Of a stretch of DNA of 64,000 nucleotides, positions 44,943 through 53,245 are shown piece by piece (positions within the stretch are counted from its first letter, which is position 1; every line of letters begins with the position of its first letter). The stretch spans positions 596,799-660,798 of the forward strand of contig NZ_BMRJ01000002.1 of the NCBI RefSeq assembly GCF_014648575.1, given 5' to 3'. The notes beneath the pieces were generated by a model. The model was not told the origin of the DNA and ran no database searches. It saw only the letters and a program-made list of their open reading frames with translations. Position numbers and translations under genes: made by a program. This DNA is from Agromyces mediolanus (GTDB lineage: Bacteria > Actinomycetota > Actinomycetes > Actinomycetales > Microbacteriaceae).

Positions 44943-44992
44943 ACGTCACTCTTTGTGGGTGCGCGCGCCGACGCACCCGCAGAAAGTGACGT
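44943..44992. terminator. 50-bp imperfect hairpin between convergent genes
   Basis: ACGTCACT (44943-44950) pairs with AGTGACGT (44985-44992) and GGGTGCG (44957-44963) with CGCACCC (44972-44978). It lies between the MFS and the convergent LacI gene. It carries ACCCGCAGAAA (44975-44985), which recurs in the hairpin at 61385-61430. Confidence 0.65.
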
Positions 44993-45006
44993 TATGCACC
45001 CGCGGG

Positions 45007-46041
45007 CTAGAGCGGGGCGCGCATCGTCGAGGTGCGCACCACCAGGCGGGTCGGCAGCGGCGCGCCCGAGTCGGGCAGCGGGTCGGCCTCCGCGCCCTCG
45101 CCGAGCAGCCGGAGCACGAGGTCGACGGCCGCCCGGCCCTGCCCGCTCGGGGACTGCTCGACCGTGGTGAGGCCGAACATCTCGGCGTACTCGTGCCCGT
45201 CGACGCCGACGATCGAGAGGTCGTGCGGCACCGACATGCCGAGTCGCTCGGCCGCGCGGATGGCCCCGAAGGCCACCTCGTCGGAGGCCGCGAACACGGC
45301 CGTGGGACGCCGTCCGGGCTGGCCGAGCAGCTGCAGGGCGGCCTCGTAGCCGCCCGGCATCGTCATCTCGGTCTCGACGACCTCGGCGCGCCCCCGCGGC
45401 GCGAGTCCCGCCGCCGACATCGCGTCGAGGTAGCCGTGCCGGCGCAGGCCCTGCACGCTGAGCGGCCGGGCGGCCGCACCGTCGCCCGCGAGGTGCACGA
45501 GGCGGGTGTGCCCGAGCTGCAGCAGATGCTCGGTGGCGAGCTGCCCGACCGCCCGGTCGTCGATGCCCAGGCGGGCCGGGCCGAGCGCGCCGGCTTCGCC
45601 GCCGCCGAGGACGACGACCGGCTTGTCGCGCCGTTCGAGGGCCGCGAGCTCGTGCTCGGCGAGGTCGACGCCGACCGCGATGACCGCGTCGACGCGCTTG
45701 CGCGCGAGGAAGAACTCGAAGACGCGGTCGCGGTCGGGCCCCGCGCCGTCGACGTTGTAGAGGGTGAGGTCGTAGCCGGCGCTGAGCAGCGTGCGCTCGA
45801 GGCCCTCGAGCACCTCGCCGAAGAACCAGCGGTTCACGAAGGGGATGACGACGCCGATGTTCTTCGTGCGGCCGGTGACGAGGCTCGCGGCGTCGGGGGA
45901 GACGATGTAGCCGATCTCCGCGGCCGCCGTCTCGACCCTGCGGCGGGTCGCCTCGGCGACGTGCCCGCGCCCGGAGAGCGCCCTGGAGGCGGTCGCCTTC
46001 GAGACGCCGGCGAGGCGTGCGACGTCGGCGATCGCGGTCAT
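45007..46041 (-). CDS. LacI-family transcriptional regulator
   Basis: A 344-residue repressor with helix-turn-helix TAIADVARLAGVSKATASRAL, a hinge and an effector domain (IGVVIPFVNRWFFGEVLEGL; the VFAASDEVAFGAIRA region). The ATG at 46041 has GAGGAG upstream. It is divergent from the CUT1 transporter; three LacI-type palindromes lie in the gap. Loss of repression presumably follows binding of the transported sugar or a product. Confidence 0.93.
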   Translation of the reverse strand: MTAIADVARLAGVSKATASRALSGRGHVAEATRRRVETAAAEIGYIVSPDAASLVTGRTKNIGVVIPFVNRWFFGEVLEGLERTLLSAGYDLTLYNVDGAGPDRDRVFEFFLARKRVDAVIAVGVDLAEHELAALERRDKPVVVLGGGEAGALGPARLGIDDRAVGQLATEHLLQLGHTRLVHLAGDGAAARPLSVQGLRRHGYLDAMSAAGLAPRGRAEVVETEMTMPGGYEAALQLLGQPGRRPTAVFAASDEVAFGAIRAAERLGMSVPHDLSIVGVDGHEYAEMFGLTTVEQSPSGQGRAAVDLVLRLLGEGAEADPLPDSGAPLPTRLVVRTSTMRAPL

Positions 46042-46097
46042 CGCGGCTCCTCACTCGGCGTATTCGATGCAGAGCATACTCGCCCGGGCCGGATGTA

Positions 46098-46265
46098 TGG
46101 AACCGGTTCCAGTCGAGATCACGTTTTGCCGGTCGAACGGGAGATTTTCGTGGAAGCGCTCTCACCCAACGCTGGCCCGGGAGTGACTTGTCGCCGATTC
46201 GTGATCGGGGGTCACTTGTGGCGAGACGCGACCGTGCTCTACGGTGGTCGCTGGAACCGGTTCCG
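46098..46265. promoter_or_regulatory. Three LacI-type operators between regulator and CUT1 transporter
   Basis: TGGAACCGGTTCCA (46098-46111, perfect), TGGAAGCGCTCTCA (46151-46164) and GGAACCGGTTCC (46253-46264). The third directly follows the -10 TACGGT (46240-46245) of the transporter operon, so it covers the start site. The first lies near the regulator's own promoter. The second is a different, cre-like LacI-family sequence and may serve a second, global regulator. Confidence 0.75.
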
Positions 46266-46299
46266 GTCCGCCTGCACCACACTCAACGAGGAGAGAGCT

Positions 46300-47658
46300 A
46301 TGCGTTTCACGCGTCATCGCCGATTGGTGGTCCCCGTCGTGGCGGCCGCCGCGCTCGGCCTGGCCCTCACGGCATGTACGGGCGACATCGCCAACGAGGA
46401 TGCCGCCGACGTCGACTGCGCGCCCTACGAGCAGTACGGCACCTTCGAGGGCAAGAAGGTGTCCATCAGCGGCACCATCCTCGACCTCGAGGCCGACCGC
46501 CTGGTCGAGTCCTGGAAGGACTTCCAGACCTGCACCGGCATCGAGATCACCTACCAGGGCTCGAGCGAGTTCGAGGCCCAGATCGCCGTGCTCGCCGAGG
46601 GCGGCAACGCCCCCGACATCGGCATCGTGCCCCAGCCGGGCCTGCTCGGCCGGCTCGCCGACGGCGGCTGGCTGGTCCCCGCATCCCAGGAGGTCGAGGC
46701 CAACGTCGACGAGTTCTGGAGCGAGGACTGGAAGCAGTACGGCACCTACGACGACACCTTCTACGCCGCGCCGCTCATGGCGAGCATCAAGGGCTACATC
46801 TGGTACTCGCCGTCCGAGTTCGAGGAGAAGGGCTACGAGATCCCGAAGACCCTCGACGAGCTGAACGCGCTCTCCGAGAAGATCGCGGCCGAGGGCGACC
46901 ACAAGCCCTGGTGCGTCGGCTTCGAGTCGGGCGACGCCACCGGCTGGCCGGGCACCGACTGGATCGAGGACTACATGCTGCGCCTGCACGGCGCCGACGT
47001 GTACGACCAGTGGGTCACCCACGGCATCCCGTTCAACGATCCGAAGGTCGCGGAGGCCTTCGACGCCGCGGGCGAGATCCTGAAGAGCGACGCCATGGTC
47101 AACGGCGGCATCGGCGACGTGTCGACGATCGTCACCGAGGCCTTCCAGACCGCCGGGCTCCCGATCCTCGACGGCCAGTGCTCGCTGCACCACCAGGCCT
47201 CGTTCTACGAGACCTTCTGGAACCCGGACGGCGGCGACGCCAACACGGTCGCGAGCGACGGCTCGGTCTTCGCCTTCCTGATGCCGCCGGCCAACGCCGA
47301 CGACCCGCTGTCGGTCACCGGCGGCGGCGAGTTCCCGGTCGCCTTCCGCGACGCCGAAGAGGTCGAGGCCGTGCGCGCCTACCTCTCCAGCGACACCTGG
47401 GCGAACAACCGCGTGAAGCTCGGCGGCGTCATCAGCGCGAACAAGGGCCTCGACCCGAAGAACGCGTCGAGCGAGCTGCTCGAGCAGTCGATCGAGATCC
47501 TGCAGGACCCCGAGACGACGTTCCGCTTCGACGGTTCGGACCTCATGCCCGGTGCCGTCGGCGCCGACTCCTTCTGGAAGGGCATGGTCGCCTGGACCAC
47601 GGGGCAGAGCACCGCGGACACGCTGAACACCATCGAGTCCAGCTGGCCCGCCAGCTGA
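46300..47658 (+). CDS. CUT1 sugar-binding lipoprotein
   Basis: Extracellular carbohydrate-binding protein of 452 residues, probably for oligosaccharides such as alpha-glucosides. The signal peptide ends in a lipobox with Cys26 (LALTAC). Binding-protein features are ITYQGSSEFEAQIAVLAEGG, PDIGIVPQPGLLGRLADGGW and IWYSPSEFEEKGYEIPKTLDE. The ATG at 46300 has GAGGAGAG upstream; the very long frame that enters from 44953 crosses the regulator gene and is not used. It is first in a transporter operon. Confidence 0.94.
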   Translation: MRFTRHRRLVVPVVAAAALGLALTACTGDIANEDAADVDCAPYEQYGTFEGKKVSISGTILDLEADRLVESWKDFQTCTGIEITYQGSSEFEAQIAVLAEGGNAPDIGIVPQPGLLGRLADGGWLVPASQEVEANVDEFWSEDWKQYGTYDDTFYAAPLMASIKGYIWYSPSEFEEKGYEIPKTLDELNALSEKIAAEGDHKPWCVGFESGDATGWPGTDWIEDYMLRLHGADVYDQWVTHGIPFNDPKVAEAFDAAGEILKSDAMVNGGIGDVSTIVTEAFQTAGLPILDGQCSLHHQASFYETFWNPDGGDANTVASDGSVFAFLMPPANADDPLSVTGGGEFPVAFRDAEEVEAVRAYLSSDTWANNRVKLGGVISANKGLDPKNASSELLEQSIEILQDPETTFRFDGSDLMPGAVGADSFWKGMVAWTTGQSTADTLNTIESSWPAS

Positions 47659-47706
47659 GCGAACGCCGCGCGCCGGTCGCAGACCCAGCGCCCAGCGCGG
47701 CATGAT

Positions 47707-47738
47707 CGAGGGGCGGAGCCGCACGGCTCCGCCCCTCG
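47707..47738 (+). other. Intercistronic hairpin after the CUT1 binding protein
   Basis: A perfect 14-bp GC stem with GCAC loop (47707-47720 with 47725-47738), between binding-protein and permease genes. This position is typical of elements that keep the binding protein in excess over the permeases. Confidence 0.65.
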
Positions 47739-47789
47739 CACCCCCCTCCAGCTCCGGCTGGCTTCGAAGACGAAAACCCGGGAGGCACG

Positions 47790-48758
47790 ATGACGACCGC
47801 CGATCTGCTCGGCAAGCTCCTGCAGGTGGTGATGGGGCTCGCCGTACTGGCCGCCGTCGTCGGCCTGCTCATCTTCTTCATCGACAAGGCGCCGAAGAAG
47901 GGCCGCGACTACTGGCAGCTCGTCGGCTTCCTCGCCCCGGCGCTGATCTTCCTCGCGATCGGCCTCGTGTACCCGGCCATCCGCACCTCGCTGCTCGCCT
48001 TCCAGACCTCCGGCGGCGAGTGGACCCTCGACAACTTCGTGTGGACCTTCACCCAGCCGACGGCGATCCGCACGCTCATCAACACCGTCATCTGGGTGCT
48101 GCTCGTGCCGACGGTCTCCACGGCCATCGGCCTCGCCTACGCCGTGTTCATCGACCGCTCGCGCGGCGAGAAGTACTACAAGGTCATCCTGTTCATGCCC
48201 ATCGCGATCTCCTTCGTGGGCGCGGGCATCATCTGGCGCTTCGTCTACGAGTACCGCTCGGGCGACCGCGAGCAGATCGGCCTCCTGAACGCGATCGTGA
48301 CGGCCTTCGGCGGCGAGCCCGTGCAGTTCATGCAGACCGACCCCTTGAACACCTTCCTGCTCATCATCGTGATGATCTGGATCCAGACGGGCTTCGCGAT
48401 GGTGCTGCTGAGCGCGGCCATCAAGGGCGTGCCGACGGAGCAGATCGAGGCCGCCCAGCTCGACGGCACGAACGGCTGGCAGCGCTTCGTCAACGTCACG
48501 GTGCCCGGCATCCGCGGCGCGCTCGTCGTGGTGCTCACGACGATCTCGATCGCGACGCTGAAGGTCTTCGACATCGTCCGCACGATGACCGCCGGCAACT
48601 TCAACACCTCGGTCATCGCGAACGAGATGTACACCCAGGCGTTCCGGGCGAGCGAGGTCGGCCGCGGCTCGGCCCTCGCGCTCATCCTCTTCCTCCTGGT
48701 GCTCCCGATCGTCGTCTACAACATCAACGTGCTCCGCAAGCAGAGGGAGATCCGATGA
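47790..48758 (+). CDS. CUT1 sugar ABC transporter permease (MalF type)
   Basis: A 322-residue permease with an N-terminal extra segment (residues 12-32), then the usual six. PALIFLAIGLVYPAIRTSLLAF and the EAA loop EAAQLDGTNGWQRFVNVTVPG are visible. GGGAGG lies upstream of the ATG, and its stop overlaps the second permease. The matching ATPase (MsmK/MalK type) is not in this window, as is common for actinobacterial CUT1 systems. Confidence 0.94.
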   Translation: MTTADLLGKLLQVVMGLAVLAAVVGLLIFFIDKAPKKGRDYWQLVGFLAPALIFLAIGLVYPAIRTSLLAFQTSGGEWTLDNFVWTFTQPTAIRTLINTVIWVLLVPTVSTAIGLAYAVFIDRSRGEKYYKVILFMPIAISFVGAGIIWRFVYEYRSGDREQIGLLNAIVTAFGGEPVQFMQTDPLNTFLLIIVMIWIQTGFAMVLLSAAIKGVPTEQIEAAQLDGTNGWQRFVNVTVPGIRGALVVVLTTISIATLKVFDIVRTMTAGNFNTSVIANEMYTQAFRASEVGRGSALALILFLLVLPIVVYNINVLRKQREIR

Positions 48759-49756
48759 GCATCGCGCCCGCCGACCTGCCCACAGGCAAGGACCGCGGCT
48801 CGATCGAGGGGGCCGCCGAGACGACCGCCCTGACCGAGGTCGTCGGCACCAAGTCCGCCCGCGTCAAGAAGCGGCTCACCTCGCGCACCGCGACGGTCGC
48901 GGCCCTCATCATCGCCGTGCTCTGGACGATCCCCACGTTCGGCCTGCTGATCTCCTCGTTCCGTCCCGCCGAGCTCGTGCGCACCACGGGCTGGTGGACG
49001 ATCTTCGAGAACTGGGGCTTCACGCTCGACAACTACAAGGACGTGCTGCTCTCGACCTCGCAGTCGTCGCCGCAGCTCGGCGCGTACATCGTGAACTCCA
49101 TCGCGATCTCGCTCGTCGGCACGCTCATCCCGCTCGTGCTCGCGACGATGGCGGCGTACGCCTTCGCGTGGATCAAGTTCAAGGGCGCCGGGGTGCTGTT
49201 CATCCTCGTGTTCGCGCTGCAGATCGTGCCGCTGCAGATGGCGCTCGTGCCGCTGCTGCAGATCTTCTCGACCTGGCTGCGGCCGATGCAGGCGTGGCTG
49301 CACGACGTCGTGCCGATCATCCCGGAGCAGAACTACGCGCCGGTCTGGCTCGCGCACGCGATGTTCGCGCTGCCGCTCGCGATCTTCCTGCTGCACAACT
49401 TCATCGCGGAGATCCCGAGCGAGGTCATCGAGGCCGCCAGGGTCGACGGCGCGACGCACGGGCAGATCTTCTTCCGCATCGTGCTGCCGCTCGCGACGCC
49501 GGCGATCGCGTCGTTCGCGATCTTCCAGTTCATCTGGGTGTGGAACGACCTGCTCGTCGCCCTCATCTTCTCGGGCGGCACGCAGGACGTCGCGCCGCTC
49601 ACCCAGCGATTGGCGGAGATGGTGGGCTCGCGCGGCCAGGAGTGGGAGCGCCTGACGGCGGGCGCCTTCATCTCGATCATCATCCCGCTCGCGGTCTTCT
49701 TCGGCCTGCAGCGGTACTTCGTGCGCGGCCTGCTGGCGGGGTCGACCAAGGGCTGA
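48755..49756 (+). CDS. CUT1 sugar ABC transporter permease (MalG type)
   Basis: A 333-residue permease. About 45 hydrophilic residues precede the first segment (ATVAALIIAVLWTIPTFGLL). The EAA loop is EAARVDGATHGQIFFRIVLPL, and a C-terminal segment ends RYFVRGLLAGSTKG. ATG 48755 overlaps the MalF-type stop (ATGA). Together with the lipoprotein and the LacI regulator it forms a sugar-induced uptake system. Confidence 0.94.
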   Translation: MSIAPADLPTGKDRGSIEGAAETTALTEVVGTKSARVKKRLTSRTATVAALIIAVLWTIPTFGLLISSFRPAELVRTTGWWTIFENWGFTLDNYKDVLLSTSQSSPQLGAYIVNSIAISLVGTLIPLVLATMAAYAFAWIKFKGAGVLFILVFALQIVPLQMALVPLLQIFSTWLRPMQAWLHDVVPIIPEQNYAPVWLAHAMFALPLAIFLLHNFIAEIPSEVIEAARVDGATHGQIFFRIVLPLATPAIASFAIFQFIWVWNDLLVALIFSGGTQDVAPLTQRLAEMVGSRGQEWERLTAGAFISIIIPLAVFFGLQRYFVRGLLAGSTKG

Positions 49757-49768
49757 GCCAGGGCGGGG

Positions 49769-49807
49769 GAGCGGATGCCGCGGGCGGATCGCCCGCGGCA
49801 TCCGCTC
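49769..49807 (+). terminator. Terminator-like hairpin after the CUT1 operon
   Basis: An 18-bp perfect stem (49769-49786 with 49790-49807) and 3-nt loop, again built on GGATGCC/GGCATCC. Confidence 0.8.
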
Positions 49808-49835
49808 GTCCCCCGGCGCGGCGTAGGGTGAAGCG

Positions 49836-51752
49836 GTGAGCATGAACCGAACCGCGCCGGGCGGGCAGAGCGGGCGCATGGGCAAGCCGCGCACGCGCAT
49901 CGCCTCGGCCGACGAGGCCGCCCAGCGCGCCGAGAACGCTCAGGCCCCGAAGATCCCGAACCTGCTCGGGCGCATCGCCGAGCTGTTCGCGCCGCACCGG
50001 GCCGCGCTCGTCACGACGATCGTGCTCGTGCTGATCGGGGCGGCGCTCAGCGTCATCCCGCCGCTGCTCACCCAGCGTGCCTTCGACGACGGCCTGTTCC
50101 CGAAGAACGCCGCGGGCGATGCGCTCCCGCCCGACGTGCCGCAGCTCACCTGGCTCGTCGTCGGCATGATCGCGGTGTTCATCGTCTCGGCGCTGCTCGC
50201 CGTGTGGCAGACCTGGCTCACCTCCACGATCGGCAACAAGGTCATGGGCGCGCTGCGGGTGCGCCTGTTCTCGCACCTGCAGTCGATGGAGCTGAGCTTC
50301 TTCACCCGCACGAAGACCGGCGTCATCCAGTCCCGGCTGCAGAACGACGTCGGCGGCGTCGCCGGCGTGCTGACGAACACCGTGTCGAGCGTGCTCGGCA
50401 ACACCGTCACCGTCATCTCGGCGTTCGTCGCGATGCTCATCCTGAACTGGCAGCTCACCCTCGTCGCGCTGCTGCTCATGCCGTTCATGGTGATCGCCCA
50501 GCGCCGGGTGGGCCAGGTGCGGGCCCGCATCGCCGGCAAGACGCAGGAGTCGCTCTCCGAGATGACGGCGATCACGCAGGAGACGCTCTCGGTCTCCGGC
50601 ATCCTGCTGTCGAAGAGCTTCACCCGCCAGCAGAGCGAGATCGACCGCTACGCCGACGAGAACCGGAACCAGATCGGCCTGCAGGTGCGCCAGCAGATGA
50701 CCGGTCAGTGGTTCTTCGCGATGGTGAACATCTTCATGTCCTCGATCCCGGCCATCGTCTACCTCGTGTCGGGGTGGCTCATCACCGGCGGCGCGGCCGA
50801 TGTCACCGCCGGCACCATCGTCGCGTTCACGACCGTGCAGGCGCGGCTGCTCTTCCCCCTGATGGGCCTCATGCGGGTGGCGCTCGACCTGCAGACCTCC
50901 AGCGCCCTGTTCGCCCGCATCTTCGAGTACCTCGACCTGAAGCCGGCGATCACCGACGCCCCCGGCGCCCGCGAGGTGCCCGACGGCCCCGAGCTCGGCC
51001 GCGTCGAGTTCGACCGGGTGTCGTTCCGCTACCCCGATGCCGACGCCGACGGTCGCCCCACGCTCGACGAGGTCTCGTTCACGATCGAGCCGGGGCAGTT
51101 CGCCGCCTTCGTCGGGCCGTCGGGCGCCGGCAAGACGACGGTGTCCTACCTCGTGCCGCGGCTGTACGAGGCGACGAGCGGCACCGTGCGCTTCGCCGGG
51201 GTCGACGTGCGCGAGCTCCGGCAGGAGTCGCTCGTCGGGCGCATCGGCATCGTCAGCCAGGAGACGTACCTCTTCCACGCCTCCATCGCCGAGAACCTCC
51301 GCTACGCGAAGCCCGACGCCACCGACGCCGAGCTCGAGGCCGCGGCGCGCGCCGCGAACATCCACGAGACCGTCGCGAGCTTCCCCGAGGGCTACGACAC
51401 CGTCGTGGGCGAACGCGGCTACCGGCTCTCCGGCGGCGAGAAGCAGCGCATCGCGATCGCCCGGGTGCTCCTGAAGGATCCGCCGGTGCTCGTGCTCGAC
51501 GAGGCCACGAGCGCGCTCGACACGATTTCCGAGCGGGTCGTGCAGGCCGCCCTCGACGACGCCGCGAAGGGGCGCACCACCATCGCCATCGCGCACCGGC
51601 TGACGACCGTGGTCTCGGCCGACGTCATCTTCGTCGTCGTCGCCGGCCGCATCGTCGAGCGCGGCACGCACGCCGAGCTGCTCGGTCTCGGCGGGGTGTA
51701 CGCCTCGCTCTACCGCGAGCAGGCCGACCTCGCGCTGCCCGCGCAGGGCTGA
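49836..51752 (+). CDS. ABC exporter, fused membrane-ATPase (MsbA/LmrA type)
   Basis: A 638-residue half-transporter. The membrane domain has six segments at about residues 55-350. The ATPase domain has Walker A GPSGAGKTT near residue 426, signature LSGGEKQR near 531, Walker B VLVLDEATSALD and the switch His in AIAHRL. GTG 49836 follows TAGGGT (49824-49829) with 6-nt spacing, so the mRNA is leaderless. It presumably works as a homodimer exporting lipids or drugs. Confidence 0.93.
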   Translation: MSMNRTAPGGQSGRMGKPRTRIASADEAAQRAENAQAPKIPNLLGRIAELFAPHRAALVTTIVLVLIGAALSVIPPLLTQRAFDDGLFPKNAAGDALPPDVPQLTWLVVGMIAVFIVSALLAVWQTWLTSTIGNKVMGALRVRLFSHLQSMELSFFTRTKTGVIQSRLQNDVGGVAGVLTNTVSSVLGNTVTVISAFVAMLILNWQLTLVALLLMPFMVIAQRRVGQVRARIAGKTQESLSEMTAITQETLSVSGILLSKSFTRQQSEIDRYADENRNQIGLQVRQQMTGQWFFAMVNIFMSSIPAIVYLVSGWLITGGAADVTAGTIVAFTTVQARLLFPLMGLMRVALDLQTSSALFARIFEYLDLKPAITDAPGAREVPDGPELGRVEFDRVSFRYPDADADGRPTLDEVSFTIEPGQFAAFVGPSGAGKTTVSYLVPRLYEATSGTVRFAGVDVRELRQESLVGRIGIVSQETYLFHASIAENLRYAKPDATDAELEAAARAANIHETVASFPEGYDTVVGERGYRLSGGEKQRIAIARVLLKDPPVLVLDEATSALDTISERVVQAALDDAAKGRTTIAIAHRLTTVVSADVIFVVVAGRIVERGTHAELLGLGGVYASLYREQADLALPAQG

Positions 51753-51762
51753 GCGCGCTCGC

Positions 51763-52377
51763 TCAGCCGCGGGCGTCGAGCATGCCCTGCATGAGCTCGA
51801 TCTCGGACTGCTGCGAGGCGATCACGGCCCGCGCGAAGGCCAGGGCGACCGGATGGCTCGAGCGCTCCTCGAGCGCCTCGGCCATCTCGACGGCGCCGAG
51901 GTGGTGCGCGATCATCAGCTCGAGGAACTCCCGCTCCGCCTCGACGCCGCTCGCCGCCCGCAGCGCGGCGATCTGCTCGGGGGTCGCGAGGCCGGGCATC
52001 GGCTCGCCCGCCGTGTGCGAGTGCGCGCCCCCGTCGGTCATCCACGTCATCTGCGGCTCGGCGCTGTACTGGGGCAGGTCCCAGACGTTCAGCCAGCCGG
52101 CCAGCTGACCGGACTGCTGGGCCTGCGTCGCGGCGATGTCGTCGGCGAGCAGGCGCACCTCGGCGTCGTCGGTGACCTGGCGCACGATGAGGGCGAGCTC
52201 CACGCCCTGCTTGTGATGCACCTGCATGTCGCGGGCGAAGCCCGCCTCGGCGCTGCCCTCGGACGGCGTCGCCTCGGGCACCGTCGAGAGCCGGCCGAAG
52301 GCGAACGCGGCGACCGCGACGAGCACGACGGCGACGACGCCGGCGATCGAGGCCGCGACGATGCGCGTGCGGCTCAC
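51763..52377 (-). CDS. DUF305 domain protein, membrane-anchored
   Basis: A 204-residue protein with an N-terminal membrane anchor (residues 6-29) and an extracytoplasmic four-helix DUF305 domain. His/Met-rich helices DMQVHHKQGVELAL and MIAHHLGAVEMAEAL suggest a ferritin-like, metal-binding fold. GTG 52377 lies 4 bp after the DUF3105 stop, so the two genes are an operon. The exact role is unknown; copper or other metal handling at the cell surface is often suspected for DUF305. Confidence 0.88.
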   Translation of the reverse strand: MSRTRIVAASIAGVVAVVLVAVAAFAFGRLSTVPEATPSEGSAEAGFARDMQVHHKQGVELALIVRQVTDDAEVRLLADDIAATQAQQSGQLAGWLNVWDLPQYSAEPQMTWMTDGGAHSHTAGEPMPGLATPEQIAALRAASGVEAEREFLELMIAHHLGAVEMAEALEERSSHPVALAFARAVIASQQSEIELMQGMLDARG

Positions 52378-52381
52378 GGGG

Positions 52382-53047
52382 TCAGGAGACCTTGCCGGGC
52401 GCGTCGAAGGCGCCCGTGCAGAGCGCGCCCGGCTCGGGCACGTTCTGGCTCTGCCAGTACTCCTCGAAGAACTCGGGGATGCGCGGGTCGGCCGCGTCGT
52501 CGAGCTTCAGCTGCGCGTTCCAGCCGCTGAGCGCGATCGGGGTGTCGAGGCCCTCGAAGGGGGAGAGGACGACGTAGGTGGAGGGCAGCTTCGACTTCAG
52601 CGTGGCGAGCGCGTCGCCCGAGACCCGCTCGGGGTCGTAGGTGACCCAGATCGCGCCGTGCTCCATCGAGTGCACGGCGTTCTCGCTCGGCACGGGCTGC
52701 TCGTAGACACCGCAGTTCAGCCAGACCTGGTTGTGCTCGCCGCCGGCGGGCGGCGTCTGCGGGTAGTCCACGGTGCCCGTCACGTGCCCGGCGCCGTTCT
52801 CGAAGGTCTCGACGCCGTCGATCTCGGCGCCGGTGCCGCCCTTGCTGTAGCTCGCCGGCTTCGGGGTCAGCACGATGGCGGTCACGAGCAGGCCGATGAC
52901 GGCCACGACAGCGACGATGCCCGAGGCGATGCCGATCGTGCGGACCCGCTTGCGGCGGGCCTCCTTGGCGCGGAACTCGGCGAGCTTCGCCTCGCGGGCG
53001 GCAGCGCGCTGCTGCTTGATCGACGGCTGCTTGGGGCTGGCGCTCAC
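52382..53047 (-). CDS. DUF3105 domain protein, membrane-anchored
   Basis: A 221-residue protein with a basic, Lys/Arg/Ala-rich cytoplasmic N-terminus (residues 1-45), one membrane segment (about 47-70) and an extracytoplasmic DUF3105 domain. The hallmark stretches GEHNQVWLNCGVY and HSMEHGAIWVTYDP contain conserved His, Cys and Met. GTG 53047 was chosen for GAGAGG 9 nt upstream. It is followed at once by the DUF305 gene; the two families often adjoin in actinobacteria. Confidence 0.88.
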   Translation of the reverse strand: MSASPKQPSIKQQRAAAREAKLAEFRAKEARRKRVRTIGIASGIVAVVAVIGLLVTAIVLTPKPASYSKGGTGAEIDGVETFENGAGHVTGTVDYPQTPPAGGEHNQVWLNCGVYEQPVPSENAVHSMEHGAIWVTYDPERVSGDALATLKSKLPSTYVVLSPFEGLDTPIALSGWNAQLKLDDAADPRIPEFFEEYWQSQNVPEPGALCTGAFDAPGKVS

Positions 53048-53245
53048 TGGGGGGACCTCTCTCGACGCGTCGATCCGATGATACGGATGCATAGATCCGA
53101 ACCCCGGTACTGGGCGGGGTACTCCCAGGGCTTTCGCAGTCTGGTCGGGATACCACGATCGAGTCAAGCCCTCGTCCTGCACCGGGCCGAAGGCATAGTC
53201 TGACCCCGACGCCGGGGGTGGGCCGGGCGAGCGAGGAGACCGCAC

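Noticed and set aside
44953-47658. Frame of 901 codons ending in the CUT1 binding protein
   Set aside because: The first 449 codons are antisense to the LacI gene and the promoter region. The signal peptide and ribosome site fix the true start at 46300.
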